A stretch of 64,000 bases of DNA, from positions 1,178,001 through 1,242,000 of the forward strand of contig RCTD01000013.1 of the NCBI GenBank assembly GCA_014898415.1, written 5' to 3'. Shown piece by piece: positions 38,662 through 48,931 of the stretch. A program made the translations under genes and the position numbers. The notes below the pieces were generated by a model. It worked only from the letters and a program-made list of their open reading frames with translations, had not been told where the DNA came from and did no database searches. Every line of letters begins with the position of its first letter. Position 1 is the stretch's first letter. Origin of the DNA: Stromatinia cepivora. Taxonomy: Eukaryota; Ascomycota; Leotiomycetes; Helotiales; Sclerotiniaceae.

Positions 38662-40707
38662 TTACGCTACCCGGCCGATGCTAAACCCACCTCTTCCACC
38701 TCTGGCACCACCTCTGGCACCACCTCTTCCTCCACTCCCTGCATTTCTTCCCTCGACGCCATCTATAACATCACTTCTGAAACCACCTCTTCCTCCACTC
38801 CCTGCATTTCTTCCCTCGACACCATCTATAACATCACTTCTGAAACCACCTCTTCCTCCAATCCCTACACTTCTTCCCTCGACACCTCCTATAACATCAC
38901 TTCTGAAACCACCTCTTCCTCCAATCCCTACACTTCTTCCCTCACCACCACCACTTCCTCCACGTCCACCTCCATGTGATACTCTAGGTGGATCAGGAAT
39001 AATTATCAAACCCGTTGTTCCCTTAAGACCCATCTTCCCAACAACACCCTTATAAAGCGCTGGAGTTTCTGGCGCACCCAATCCATCCCTCGCATAGACA
39101 TTTCCTTGTCTCACCAATTCCACGTTATCCCACTTCATAAGTTTGAGGTGATTTTTGTAGTATCCTAACCAGGCTTGATATGTCTTGGAGTGATTTTCCA
39201 TACTCGATGCTATTCTTAAGACTTGAGGTGCGGAGCTTAGATCTGCTTCTGTGTTTACGAACTGGATTTCTTTTAATGTCCATGTGGAAAATGGACTTTC
39301 GGCTTCGGTGACGATGAATACACCACGGCCTTCTTTGCCTGCTCGAGCTGTACGTCCTAGGCGATGAATGTATGATTCTTTATCGGCGGGGAGACCAACT
39401 TGGAAGACGTTAGTGACGGATGGGAAATCCATTCCACGAGCGACCACATCTGTAGCTACGAGAATACCATTCTTGGCTACGCGATAGTCGTTTGTGACTT
39501 TTGTTCTCTTGCTTTGAGATATACGAGAGTGTAATGCGGTGATGGGTGGGAGGTCTGATAATTGAGATAGAATGTGGGCGTAGAAATCTACAAGTGCGGC
39601 AGTAGGTGCAAAGACAATAGCTTTAAAGCTATCCTTGCCTTCCAATTTCATTTCCGCACGAATGGAACCCACCATTGCTGGAGCTACATCAGAAAAGTTT
39701 GGAACGGTAATAAGATGTTGAGGAACACGGGCGTGAGTATTGACCTCGCCTTTGGGAATGGTAGAGATGAACTTGTAATCTTTTGAGAGAACTAAGTGAG
39801 CAACCTTTTCAACATGAGGAGCAATGGTGGCGGAGAAAAGCATTCCCTGTCTGTTGGTTTTCTGTTTGTCTGGAAGACATTTGATGATATCTTTAATGGC
39901 ATTCATAAATCCCATATCAAGTAATCTATCTGCCTCGTCAAGAACAATAGTATCAAGATTGTGGAAAGCATCGATAACTCTTTCATCACTAAGATGATCA
40001 GATAGTCGACCTGGAGTAGCAATAAGAATATTACAACCATTCAAGATATTTTTCTCCTCTGCAATTTTATTGGTGCCACCGATGGCGAATCCGACCTTGT
40101 AATTAGGGAGGCGTTCCAATAACTGACTTGCTTCCTTTGCGATTTGTTGTGCAAGTTCTCGAGTTGGTGTCATGACTAATAAGGAAATTCCATCTTGAGG
40201 ACGTCGCTGTTTGTTAATCAGAGTTTGAATTGCTGGAATAAGAAATGCAATAGTCTTTCCAGTTCCAGTCTTTGCCTGTGCTAAACAATCGACGCGTTCT
40301 GAGAGTAAAGGACGAAGAGTTGCAGCTTGAACTGGCATCATATGATCGAATTTTAAGTCTTCAGTAATAGTCTGGAGAAGGATTGGATTGAGGAGATTTT
40401 CAGCACCAAGATCTGCGAATCGTGGAGTATCGAGAGGGACTGCAGTACTCAGCGGAGGAGCGACTACTGCAGACATTTCCTCTGCAAAAGAAGCAGAAGT
40501 AGAGAATGAGGCATTCTGAATTGGTGAGGTGTTTTGGACCTTTCTGCCGCCTCTTGCACTTCCTATGCTACTTGCTAATTGAGAAGAATGACGACCTCTG
40601 CGAGGCTGCTTTCTGGCGCGTGGATTTGGTGGTGATGACATGGTAATTGAAAGTGGTCGTAAAAGACCAAGACGATTGAGGTTGACGGTTTTGTAAAGGG
40701 AAAACAT
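38662..40707 (-). CDS. DEAD-box RNA helicase, Mss116-like
   Basis: ATP-dependent RNA helicase, probably mitochondrial (Mss116 type), helping RNA folding and splicing. A single exon of 681 residues. The basic N-terminus, with Arg-rich patches and few acids before residue 75, fits a presequence. Motifs: AKTGTGKT (145-152), PTRELAQQ, ATPGR, DEAD (257-260), SAT, ATDVVARGMDFP and HRLGRTARAG. The C-terminal tail is Gly/Arg-rich and contains a ~21-residue repeat, GRGGFRSDVIDGVEGRNAGS-like, in three near-identical copies, followed by RGGARGG; such RGG tails bind RNA. Start at the first ATG. A second in-frame Met (residue 23, 40641) would remove the presequence and could give a non-mitochondrial form. 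The 3' end faces the AT-rich block. Confidence 0.92.
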   Translation of the reverse strand: MFSLYKTVNLNRLGLLRPLSITMSSPPNPRARKQPRRGRHSSQLASSIGSARGGRKVQNTSPIQNASFSTSASFAEEMSAVVAPPLSTAVPLDTPRFADLGAENLLNPILLQTITEDLKFDHMMPVQAATLRPLLSERVDCLAQAKTGTGKTIAFLIPAIQTLINKQRRPQDGISLLVMTPTRELAQQIAKEASQLLERLPNYKVGFAIGGTNKIAEEKNILNGCNILIATPGRLSDHLSDERVIDAFHNLDTIVLDEADRLLDMGFMNAIKDIIKCLPDKQKTNRQGMLFSATIAPHVEKVAHLVLSKDYKFISTIPKGEVNTHARVPQHLITVPNFSDVAPAMVGSIRAEMKLEGKDSFKAIVFAPTAALVDFYAHILSQLSDLPPITALHSRISQSKRTKVTNDYRVAKNGILVATDVVARGMDFPSVTNVFQVGLPADKESYIHRLGRTARAGKEGRGVFIVTEAESPFSTWTLKEIQFVNTEADLSSAPQVLRIASSMENHSKTYQAWLGYYKNHLKLMKWDNVELVRQGNVYARDGLGAPETPALYKGVVGKMGLKGTTGLIIIPDPPRVSHGGGRGGSGGGEGRSVGIGGRGGFRSDVIGGVEGRSVGIGGRGGFRSDVIDGVEGRNAGSGGRGGFRSDVIDGVEGRNAGSGGRGGARGGARGGRGGFSIGRVA
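38738..38946 (-). repeat. 63-bp in-frame tandem repeat in helicase RGG tail
   Basis: Three-plus copies spaced exactly 63 bp (anchor cctcgac at 38751, 38814 and 38877), encoding a 21-residue GGRGGFRSDVI unit with a few substitutions. Copy number is likely to vary between strains. Confidence 0.9.
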
Positions 40708-41154
40708 CGAGATCTAATGTTTGGACTTTTTAGTTGTTGTAGTTGTCAAAATTTCTTTGTTTGAAATTTTCCTACTTAGTGAAGAAGGCTCGGATCAGCC
40801 TTCTTTTAGCTTTCTTTCAGCCTTGTTCATCATATTGAAATCAACCAATCAATATCAATATTTACAAAGACGTTATTTCTCCGGCCAGGAATTATAATTT
40901 TTTCTTGTTGAATCTAAAAGAAATTATTCTATATTTGAGTAGACATCAAAGAATTTACCTACCGGTAGTTCATACCATTAATAGACATTTCTAGTACTCA
41001 CAAATTTTTAGCAAAGAGTTTTTAAACCAGATTCTGCCAAAACGCCTGGTATCTACCACCTTTTTCCATGCTCCACGTACTCCACGGAAATCTATTGTAA
41101 GAAAGCCAGCCCCGTATTCCCCCTTGAACTCCAAATATCCTGTGTAGACCTTGA
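40708..41154. promoter_or_regulatory. Helicase promoter region
   Basis: 447 bp upstream of the helicase start and downstream of the MED22 stop. No exon supported. Confidence 0.45.
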
Positions 41155-42212
41155 TCATGCCTTGTTTTTCTCTTGCTCATGCTTTTTCCCCAATTGTTTC
41201 TCGATCAATTCAGCAACCTTCTTCGAATCGGCCTCCATTTCTCCATCTCCTTCTCCTTCACCAATTCCTCTCAATGCCCCAAAAATCCATAATTCCTTCA
41301 ATTCTCGAGTCAACTTCAATAGATCCTCTGCTGCGCTTGTCTATCCATATGTTTATTAGTGATGTTCCCTGAACTTAAAATCGAATTCTATAGAGGCTAG
41401 GTAGAACTAAATGAAAATAATTGTACCAAAGCATTGCTCTCAACCTCCATTCTCAATCCCTCCGCAGCAGCAGTCTCCTTTGCAAAAGCATCTTCAGTAG
41501 GTAACGCAGCGAGTACAACCAGATTCTTGAAACGGGTGAGTAAAGCAGCTATAGCACGTTCTTGCCGGTCTATAAGTTCGTTAGCTTTGGACTTGCGTAC
41601 TAAGGCTACGGCAGCAGGTCGATCGACTAATGTGACTTTCTTGGGTGAGCTGGAACTTGGTGTGATTTCGTCATCAGATTCAGGTCGGAGAGTAGCATCC
41701 GTAGTGGTAGATGTCGCAGATTTATTGGAGGACAATCTGGACAAAGAAGGACGCTGAAGATTGGGGCGGAAGGTAGTCGCTGCGACTTCCTCAGGGGAGC
41801 TGGGATTTAGTGCAATCTTGTCAACAGACTCATTGGGGGCCAACGTGGAGCTTAATGCCATCTCAAGATCGGACGCAACGGGCTGTGAAAGGTCACGGAA
41901 AGGTTCGTCGCCAACCCAAGGTATACTGCGGCCGGATAGCAGGGCGTCAAAAAAGTCGTCCGTGGTATTAGACACAGCAGATTCGTTGGGGGGCCTTCTG
42001 AGCCTAGATGCATCGCCAGGAGGACCGAGGAAATTGGGGTCAGACATGTTGAAGTTGAATCGCTTTTACTGTATAATAAATTTCGTTTTGGTAATTGTCG
42101 TTGTCGCGATAGTGATCATGACTATGTTGATCGATTGTGTTGAATTGAAATTGTAAAGAAATAATTCAAACTTACCAATTAAAGCAGTTGTCGTATGCTG
42201 CGTGCCTTCCAT
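41155..42212 (-). CDS. MED22: Mediator complex subunit 22 (Srb6/MED22)
   Basis: Component of the Mediator head module in the nucleus. Canonical model on the minus strand: exons 42212-42176, 41569-41427 and 41340-41155, giving 121 residues, the normal size. The protein starts MEGTQHTTTALI, then DRQERAIAALLTRFKNLVVL and, after the last intron, SAAEDLLKLTRELKELW, which is the usual MED22 pattern. The first intron is 606 nt with a GTAAGT donor and a textbook GCTAAC...TTATAG acceptor. Within that intron an ATG at 42047 opens a frame that runs through the acceptor into the MED22 core. This would encode a 328-residue form with a Ser/Thr-rich, disordered N-terminal extension (a separate intron 42069-42175 would then lie in its 5' UTR). 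Divergent from twinfilin. Confidence 0.78.
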
Positions 42213-42558
42213 GGTGAATAAAATATTTAATTAAAGTTTGCAGTAATGCGATGCGATACGATGTAGGAGTGAAGTGTGAAAAGAAGTGAATGTGAAGTTC
42301 AAGAAAGGAAAGCTCGAAGCTCCAATTAATCGACCAATGCAAGATGCCCCTCTTTTAGCGGGACCCCACTTAAAGTTCCCCCCTCGACTCTAACCCCCTT
42401 GCCAATCTATTTGATTCGCGCCCCGCAATCCATCATTGTTGTTCTTGTTGTCGTGTCAAAAGTCTTGAGATTTTTTTGGATTGTTAAATACATCGAATCG
42501 AAAACATTCATTCCTCTCTTCAGTTCCATTTTACAGTGCAGCAAGCAAGTCATTCAAG
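42213..42558. promoter_or_regulatory. Divergent promoter, MED22 / twinfilin
   Basis: Only 346 bp separate the two start codons, so this is a compact shared promoter. A C-rich stretch is near 42340-42400. No TATA box seen. Confidence 0.55.
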
Positions 42559-43661
42559 ATGCAGTCCGGAATAACAGGTATACCAGCAACACAATATCAA
42601 CTCAATAGTGGAACTGACAGGTTTCACACACAGCCTCCCAAGAACTTCACACGGCGTTCAAAACGTTCGTTTCTACAGAATCACAAAGAGGTCTCCTCTG
42701 TACAATCACTGGGGAAACCCTCACGCCCGCCGCTATTCTCGAACCCTCCACCTCATCCTTCGACAATGATCTCAACCTCCTAGAACCTCATATCCAAGAC
42801 AAAGCCGCCCTATACATAATACTCCGTCGTTATCCATCTACGGATCCTGCCCCTTTCGTTGCCATAACCTATGTTCCCGATTCGGCACCTGTGCGTCAGA
42901 AGATGCTATTCGCATCTACACGCCTTACCTTGGTTCGGGAACTGGGAATCGAGCGATTTCGAGAGACCATATTTGCGACGATGAAGGAAGAGTTAACTAA
43001 AGAGGGCTTTGCTAAGCACGATAAGCATGTTAAACTGGCAGCGCCGCTGACAGAAGAGGAACAGAGTTTGGGTGAGGTGAAGAGGAAGGAGGCAGAAGAA
43101 GGCAGAGGTATGAATGAGAGGAAGAGCCATGTCAGTAGTGGCATTAGTATGCCAGCTTCACCGGATGCATTAGAGGCCTTAAAAGGACTCAACCAAGATG
43201 GGGCACATAATTTGGTTCAGATCGTAAGTTTAGTTGTTACCTAAATTAATTAATATTTAATGACTAACAAACTCTAGAAAATGAACATCGCGCAAGAAAC
43301 CATGGAACTCGCTTCAAAGACACAAACCTCCATCTCAGATCTCAGCAGCACTATATCGAGCACCGAACCTCGATTCTCTTTCTATCGATACACTCACGAC
43401 CACAATGGAACAACTTCTTCTCCAATACTGTTTATTTATACTTGCCCTTCCGGATCTAAGATAAAAGAACGAATGATATACGCATCATCATCTCGATCCG
43501 CTCAACAATTAGCTGAAGCAGAGGCGGGACTCACCATTGAGAAAAGACTTGAGGCTGGATCTCCCGAGGATATTTCTCAAGAAAGTATCGATTCGGATTT
43601 ACATCCAAAATCAGAGGTAAAGAAAGCATTCGCTAGGCCTAAGAGACCTGGAAGAGCATAG
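42559..43661 (+). CDS. Twinfilin (two ADF-H domains)
   Basis: Actin-monomer-binding protein with two actin-depolymerising-factor homology domains, acting at cortical actin and hyphal tips. Exons 42559-42577, 42634-43223 and 43278-43661 give 330 residues, the standard twinfilin length. The first exon is only 19 bases (MQSGIT and a split Ala codon). The first ADF-H starts QELHTAFKTFVSTESQRGLL, and CTITGETLTPA and LEPHIQDKAALYIILRRYP follow. The linker and second domain include EEEQSLGEVK, FYRYTHD and ILFIYTCPSGSKIKERMIYA, with SSSRSAQQLAEAEAGLTIEK close behind. The C-terminal KKAFARPKRPGR is basic, resembling the capping-protein/PIP2-binding tail of twinfilins. Introns are 56 and 54 nt with canonical borders. 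Confidence 0.93.
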
Positions 43662-43909
43662 ATATTTAGGATAGACCTTCACCTCTGACATATCATAATA
43701 TGAGGAAATTTTGCCTCTGAAGTTTTTATGGATGCTATGCTGGATTATGCCCCCCTATATTGAGAACGACATTTACAAAAGATAAGAGTTCCTAGGATAC
43801 CATATCATACAATGGCATCGTATATCCCCACACGCAATCCCCACATCTCATATTCTAAATATCTATCCCAAAAAGCCATTGAACGCCATTTATCTATCCA
43901 TATATCCAT

Positions 43910-45269
43910 TCACTCCTCATACTTCCCGCCAAACATCGGCATATCACTATTCTCCAACTTCTCCTTCAAAAACTCATAAACGGTAAACGTAACAGCCTGA
44001 CCAGGCGCCACGCGCATAATCCGCGGCGTAATGCCCTTGTAAAACGCATGAAATCCTTCTTGTCGGAACATATCCCCCGCAATCGTTTTAATCCTACTAA
44101 GTGCCGTTTCTCCGGGCACCCCAGGCGTTTTCTGTAAACGTGTTTTGATGGTGTCGATGGGTGCGTTGGAGAGAGGACCCATGGCGCCGGATACGAGGCC
44201 GATGATGGTGGTTTGGTAGGACGGGATGGGGGAGTCGGAGTATTGGGGTTGCCATTTTTGGAGGAGTTCTTTGAATTCGGTGTAGGCGGTGAAGTTTACG
44301 GCTTGGTTGGAACCTGGGGAGGGGGGAGGTTAGTATGGAGTATGGATGTATACTTGGAGGGGGTTATGGTCTAGGATGTACGGTGGTTTGGAAATGCGGG
44401 GATTATGAAGGTGGTATGAATTAACATACCTTGCCGTAAAGCAGTAAGTGATATCCCTCGATATAAAGCACCGATTCCTTCTTCTTTTACAACGGTATAT
44501 AATGCATGTGCGGCATTACGATATTTAGGAATGTCGAGCGGATCGGCCATGCTGTGGTGTTGGGCTTGAAGACGAATCTTTATTACTTCCATAGGTGTTA
44601 CGACGGCAACGGCTTCGGTTACACCTGCTGCTAGACCAGCTATAAGGGATGTTATGTTAGCTTCTTGTTGTTTGACATACTATCCTTTATTGTATCCTCG
44701 GTCTCTCAAAGCCCCCAATTCTAGAAATTCAAGATAAGAGAATGAACATATAAAACGTACCCAAAAATGTAGCCCGCCCACTCACAGCCCCCGTCTCCTT
44801 ATCGGCCAAAAATCTCTTATACGCCTCGAAACTTGTAAATCTTATAGCCATCTTTGGTACAATACCAGTTATAACAGCACCAAGTCCTTTGTAGAGACCG
44901 AGGGGAGTTTCGCGCTTGATGATCTCGGCACCTGTGGTGATGAAGCCGCGCTTTGGGGCGCCGGGAGCGCGAGCCCGACGAGAAAGTTGCATGCGGACTT
45001 TGATAGTATCTATAAGGTGAAATTAGTTGATTGGTTGAGAGATGTGTGGTTTAGAAGGTGTTAATTGAAGGGGAATTGGGAAGGATGTGACGTACCTAAA
45101 GGATGGCATACGAGGGCCTCCATCATTCCCGCTGCTCCTCCAGCTATATATTGTTAGACAATCTCCATTGGAAACTTGGTGGCCATTGGGTTAGTGACTC
45201 ACCAACAAGATTTGTTGCAGCCGATGCGGGTTTCTTGCCATCTGTGCCTTTTACACTTTTCGCCGACAT
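43910..45269 (-). CDS. Mitochondrial succinate/fumarate-type carrier (Sfc1/Acr1 family)
   Basis: Inner-membrane mitochondrial carrier (three ~100-residue repeats), most like the succinate-fumarate exchanger that supports gluconeogenesis from acetate. Exons on the minus strand are 45269-45203, 45143-45096, 45009-44761, 44639-44430 and 44313-43910, giving 325 residues. Each repeat has its PxD/ExxK-type signature: HPLDTIKVRMQ (split by an intron at the D), TPMEVIKIRLQ, and APIDTIKTRLQ. GLYKGLGAV, ALYRGISLTALRQGSNQAVN and AFYKGITPRIMRVAPGQAVT carry the matching second motifs. Every intron falls after the first base of a codon. The start is MSAKSVKG, a short N-terminus as expected for carriers lacking a cleaved presequence. 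The exact substrate is inferred from family similarity. Confidence 0.88.
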
Positions 45270-47024
45270 CTTGAGTATATATTACCTCTTCTCAGAGGAT
45301 TTGAATGGCTGCAGAAATTCGTCCCAACGGATTGCTTTGCTCGAGGCTAATGTTTTGCAATATTGTTAGGTATATCGATACAACGACTATGTGTAGCAGG
45401 TTTTCTATATCTCTAACATGTGAAGGTGTACTTCTATATCAAGATGTTTGCGGATCCAAGAGATAGATAGAAACAACAAAATAGAAATAAATTCAAAAGC
45501 ACCTTGCTTTCACGTCAAAAAGAAAGAGAGTAATAGAAAATAAATAGAATGTTGATGTTGATTGCTCAATAGCGAGTATATGAGTCTGTACCTTTCCGTT
45601 TGCGTTCGTTCAACTGGGCCGAGCTATCTTGTCCCGCGGCCCATTTCTCCCAAGTCATACTATGCTTCCACAGCTTTGCATGAATAGAGAAAGGAGGAAA
45701 GCGTTCCAATTGAAACGTGCGGAGCCCCGGACTCGGATGGAAGCTTGAGATGCTAAAGCTTGGGCTCGGTCTTGGATGTGCCAGTTGGTAGCTCGGTTCA
45801 ACGGATCTGGATTTTAGGGGATGCGGCGCAACGTATAGCTTGGCTTGGTCGTCTGTGGTGGAGGGGCAACCGCTGAAACTTTGACGTGGAATCTAGAAGG
45901 ATATTTGTGAACTTACTGTGGTTGAACTTACTGTTTGTAGGAGTTGGAGTGGTTGAGGAACTGGTTTCATTGTTGATGTACCAAATGCAATTGGGACAAA
46001 GGATGAATGCGGTTGTTGTTTTCTTCCATTATAATAAATTCTTTGTTAATCTTGGCCCAAATCTCCACGCATTGAATTCGAGCATCTGACATCTTATTTT
46101 TCTGGACTGCCTTGTAATGTAGTACCGAGCTTTTTTCAAGATAAAAAAAAAAGATATCTTGAGACGCCCTGGTTGAGTTACTCAAAGCTTGTGATAACGC
46201 GGGGGTGGGCCAATATCAAATATCGGAGGTGGAATATCTCGGTTCATGATGAAAGTGCCGAGGTTCAGTTTTTGGCGCGAAGTGGCACGTGACCGAGGAG
46301 AATCAATCATTATTCAAGTCGAATAAGATAAAATGGTGGTTGTTGAGAATCCACTTGTGGGTGAATGGTAGTGTAAATTGTGGACGAGAACAATTTAATT
46401 GTCTGAGTCATCATTGCTTCCGTCGAGCTGAAGGTTCTTTGTTTGTGTCGCTGATGTGACCTAGGTGGTATCATGCTTTCATCCACACCAAAGTTTCTCC
46501 AGCAACACATAACAATAAATTCTGCCATTTTCTCTATGGCCAATACATACCTAGGTATCCACGGGTATTTCATAGAGATCAATCAAAAATCACACAAATT
46601 AACCTTGCCGTCGATGTTTGATATCCAGAAGTTTATATCTTCAACTTGTTCTTGGCTTGTAAATGGTAATCTACAACGTTGCTGCAAACAGTTGCACTAT
46701 CTCCAGACAGGAAGGTAATAAAAAAAAATTGATTACGTCTTCCATTGCTCCTTCGGGCAAACAGCACAGCATGCATGGGGAGCACAACCAGCTTCAGCGA
46801 ACCACAAGTTCGCAAATGGGTTTTGTATGCAGTAATTTGTATGAGTGTGCATGCATGTTAGTCAGTCCCATGTTCAAATGAGGCGAATATCAGCACGACA
46901 AGTGCCCATCTTTTGTTTGTGATTTGTGTTGAAATTTTTTTTAGCACGGCTTTAGCTGTCTATATTTTCGATATTTGTTTATTTCTTGGTTTCCTAGTGC
47001 AGTGTACAGTGTGTTTGTGACAAG
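45270..47024. promoter_or_regulatory. Divergent intergenic region, carrier / sugar permease
   Basis: 1.75 kb between divergent starts without a supportable exon. GC content rises at 45600-45850 (promoter-like). CCTAGGTR palindromes occur at 46460 and 46549. Confidence 0.45.
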
Positions 47025-48931
47025 ATGTTAGGAGCGGGCGTAGAGGATGAGGAGCTGCGGATTGCGGATAGATTGGATGATTTGGATTATATCGATGAAG
47101 AATTTCTCGAAGATGGCGAGACTTCTTTGCTTCGAGAATCAGATGAGAGAGAAAAGGATGCGGCAGAAGTTGGGACTTTATATTTAATATGTCTGGCCAT
47201 CAGTACTGGAGGGTAAAATACCCCCCCTTGGAAACAGATCCTATCGTTCATTGCTTACATTCGATAGACTTCAAGTGATATGGACTGCCATTATGTCTCA
47301 GGGCTCTGTAAGAAAGTTTTTTGCTCTTTTCCATGTCAATTATCATGCACATAGCTAATTCCCTAAGCCATACTTGGTTTCACTCTCAGTTCCCAGCTAC
47401 CTCATCTCCTTAGTTTGGCTCGCTGGACCCCTCTCTGGTGCAATCGTTCAACCGTACATTGGCATTATATCCGATCGCTGTCAACACTATCTCGGTCGCC
47501 GGCGCCCATTTATCATCATCGGCACAATTGCAACAATTATTTGCATTCTCGCACTTCCTTGGACTACCGATTTGATCACATACCTCTTCACCCTGTTCGG
47601 CGGTTCCCCCTTCAGTCGTGGTGCAATGATATGTAAAGGTTTCATGTCTGCTGCTTGGATATGGGCTTTGAATATTGCAATCCAACCTGTGCAAGGAGGA
47701 CTTAGGGCAATCATCGTTGATTGTGTTCCGCCGAAACAGCAAGTCCGGGCTTGTGCATATGCCAGTTCTGCTGCGGGCATTGGATCAATTTTAGGATACA
47801 CCGCTGGTTATGTCTCTTTACCGAAGTATCTACCTTGGCTTGGAGATACGCAATTAAAAGGACTTTGTCTAGTTGCTTCCGTAGCATTGGGCTCGACTGT
47901 TGCGATAACTTGTTTTACGGCGAAAGAGAAGCGTTTTGTTGACTTGGATGCGGGCTTCAAGAAACAGAGTTTGGCCGGGACATTTCGCCAGATATTTGGG
48001 AGTATGAAGACATGTCCGAGGGAAATTAGAAAGATCTGTATGGTTCAGTTTTTTGCTTGGATAGGCTGGTTTCCATTTTTGTTTTATATTACCTCGTAAG
48101 TCCCAACTATGCCCACCTCGTGATTTTCGAATACAGTACTAATTAATCGAATCAGATACCTAGGGGGTCTCTGTAAGTTACCGCAATTGCTAACACTGAC
48201 AACAACTAATCTGGCTCCATCTAGACGAGGCAGAATACACCCCGATATCCAAGAAGGCCACGCCTGCCCCCACATTCCCCACCACCTCACCTATTCCCCC
48301 GTCACCTCATTCCATCCGCCATGCAACATTCATCATGATTCTCTTCGCCCTCATCGCACTCATCTCGAACCTCACACTTCCTCTGTTCATCTCCCCTTCT
48401 TCCAAAATCTCTAAACACCAGAAACCGACTTTCCTCTCCCGCCTCCATATCAAATCCCTTACCCTTCCCCGCGCCTGGACACTCTCTCATCTCCTCACCA
48501 CCCTCCTAACCATATCCACCCTAATAACCACGACCTTCGTCCCTACCTCCACCCTCATCATCTTCCTCGGTATCTCCTGGGCTATCACCGCCTGGATCCC
48601 TCTGGCTCTCATCTCCACCCAAATCTCCCAATCCCAGTCTCTATCCCACTCCACTATCTCCACCTCTTCCATCCCCCTTTCTCCGATAACTCAACCCACC
48701 TCCCCATCCCATAAAAGAAACAAAAACCGAGAGCCACTACAAGCAGGCACAATAATGGGCCTTTACAACATCGCAATAGCTCTCCCGCAAATCATTGCTG
48801 CGGTGCAAGGAAGCGTTATATTTTGGGTGTTAGGGGAGATCGGGATTGTGGGGACGGAAGCAATGGGGTGGGTGATTAGGTTGGGATGTTTGGGCAGTAT
48901 GTTTGCAGCTTGGTTGGCTGATGGTTTATAA
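47025..48931 (+). CDS. MFS sucrose/glycoside permease (SUT-like)
   Basis: Twelve-segment major-facilitator sugar:H+ symporter related to plant SUTs and fungal sucrose or maltose permeases. It would import disaccharides across the plasma membrane. Exons 47025-47212, 47268-47307, 47368-48095, 48156-48172 and 48225-48931 give 559 residues. A 50-residue acidic cytosolic N-terminus precedes LYLICLAISTGGLQVIWTAI, then YLISLVWLAGPLSGAIVQPY, DRCQHYLGRRRPFII (the SUT/MFS loop signature), PVQGGLRAIIVDCVPPKQQV, MVQFFAWIGWFPFLFYITSY, and a long Ser-rich central loop. A 17-nt exon (48156-48172) joins FYITS to YLGGLY; without it the frame is lost. The C-terminal hydrophobic pair ends LGSMFAAWLADGL. Substrate choice is inference. 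Confidence 0.86.

Noticed and set aside
38575..39055. Plus-strand Ser/Thr- and Pro-rich open frames
   Set aside because: Antisense shadows of the Gly/Arg repeat tail of the helicase.
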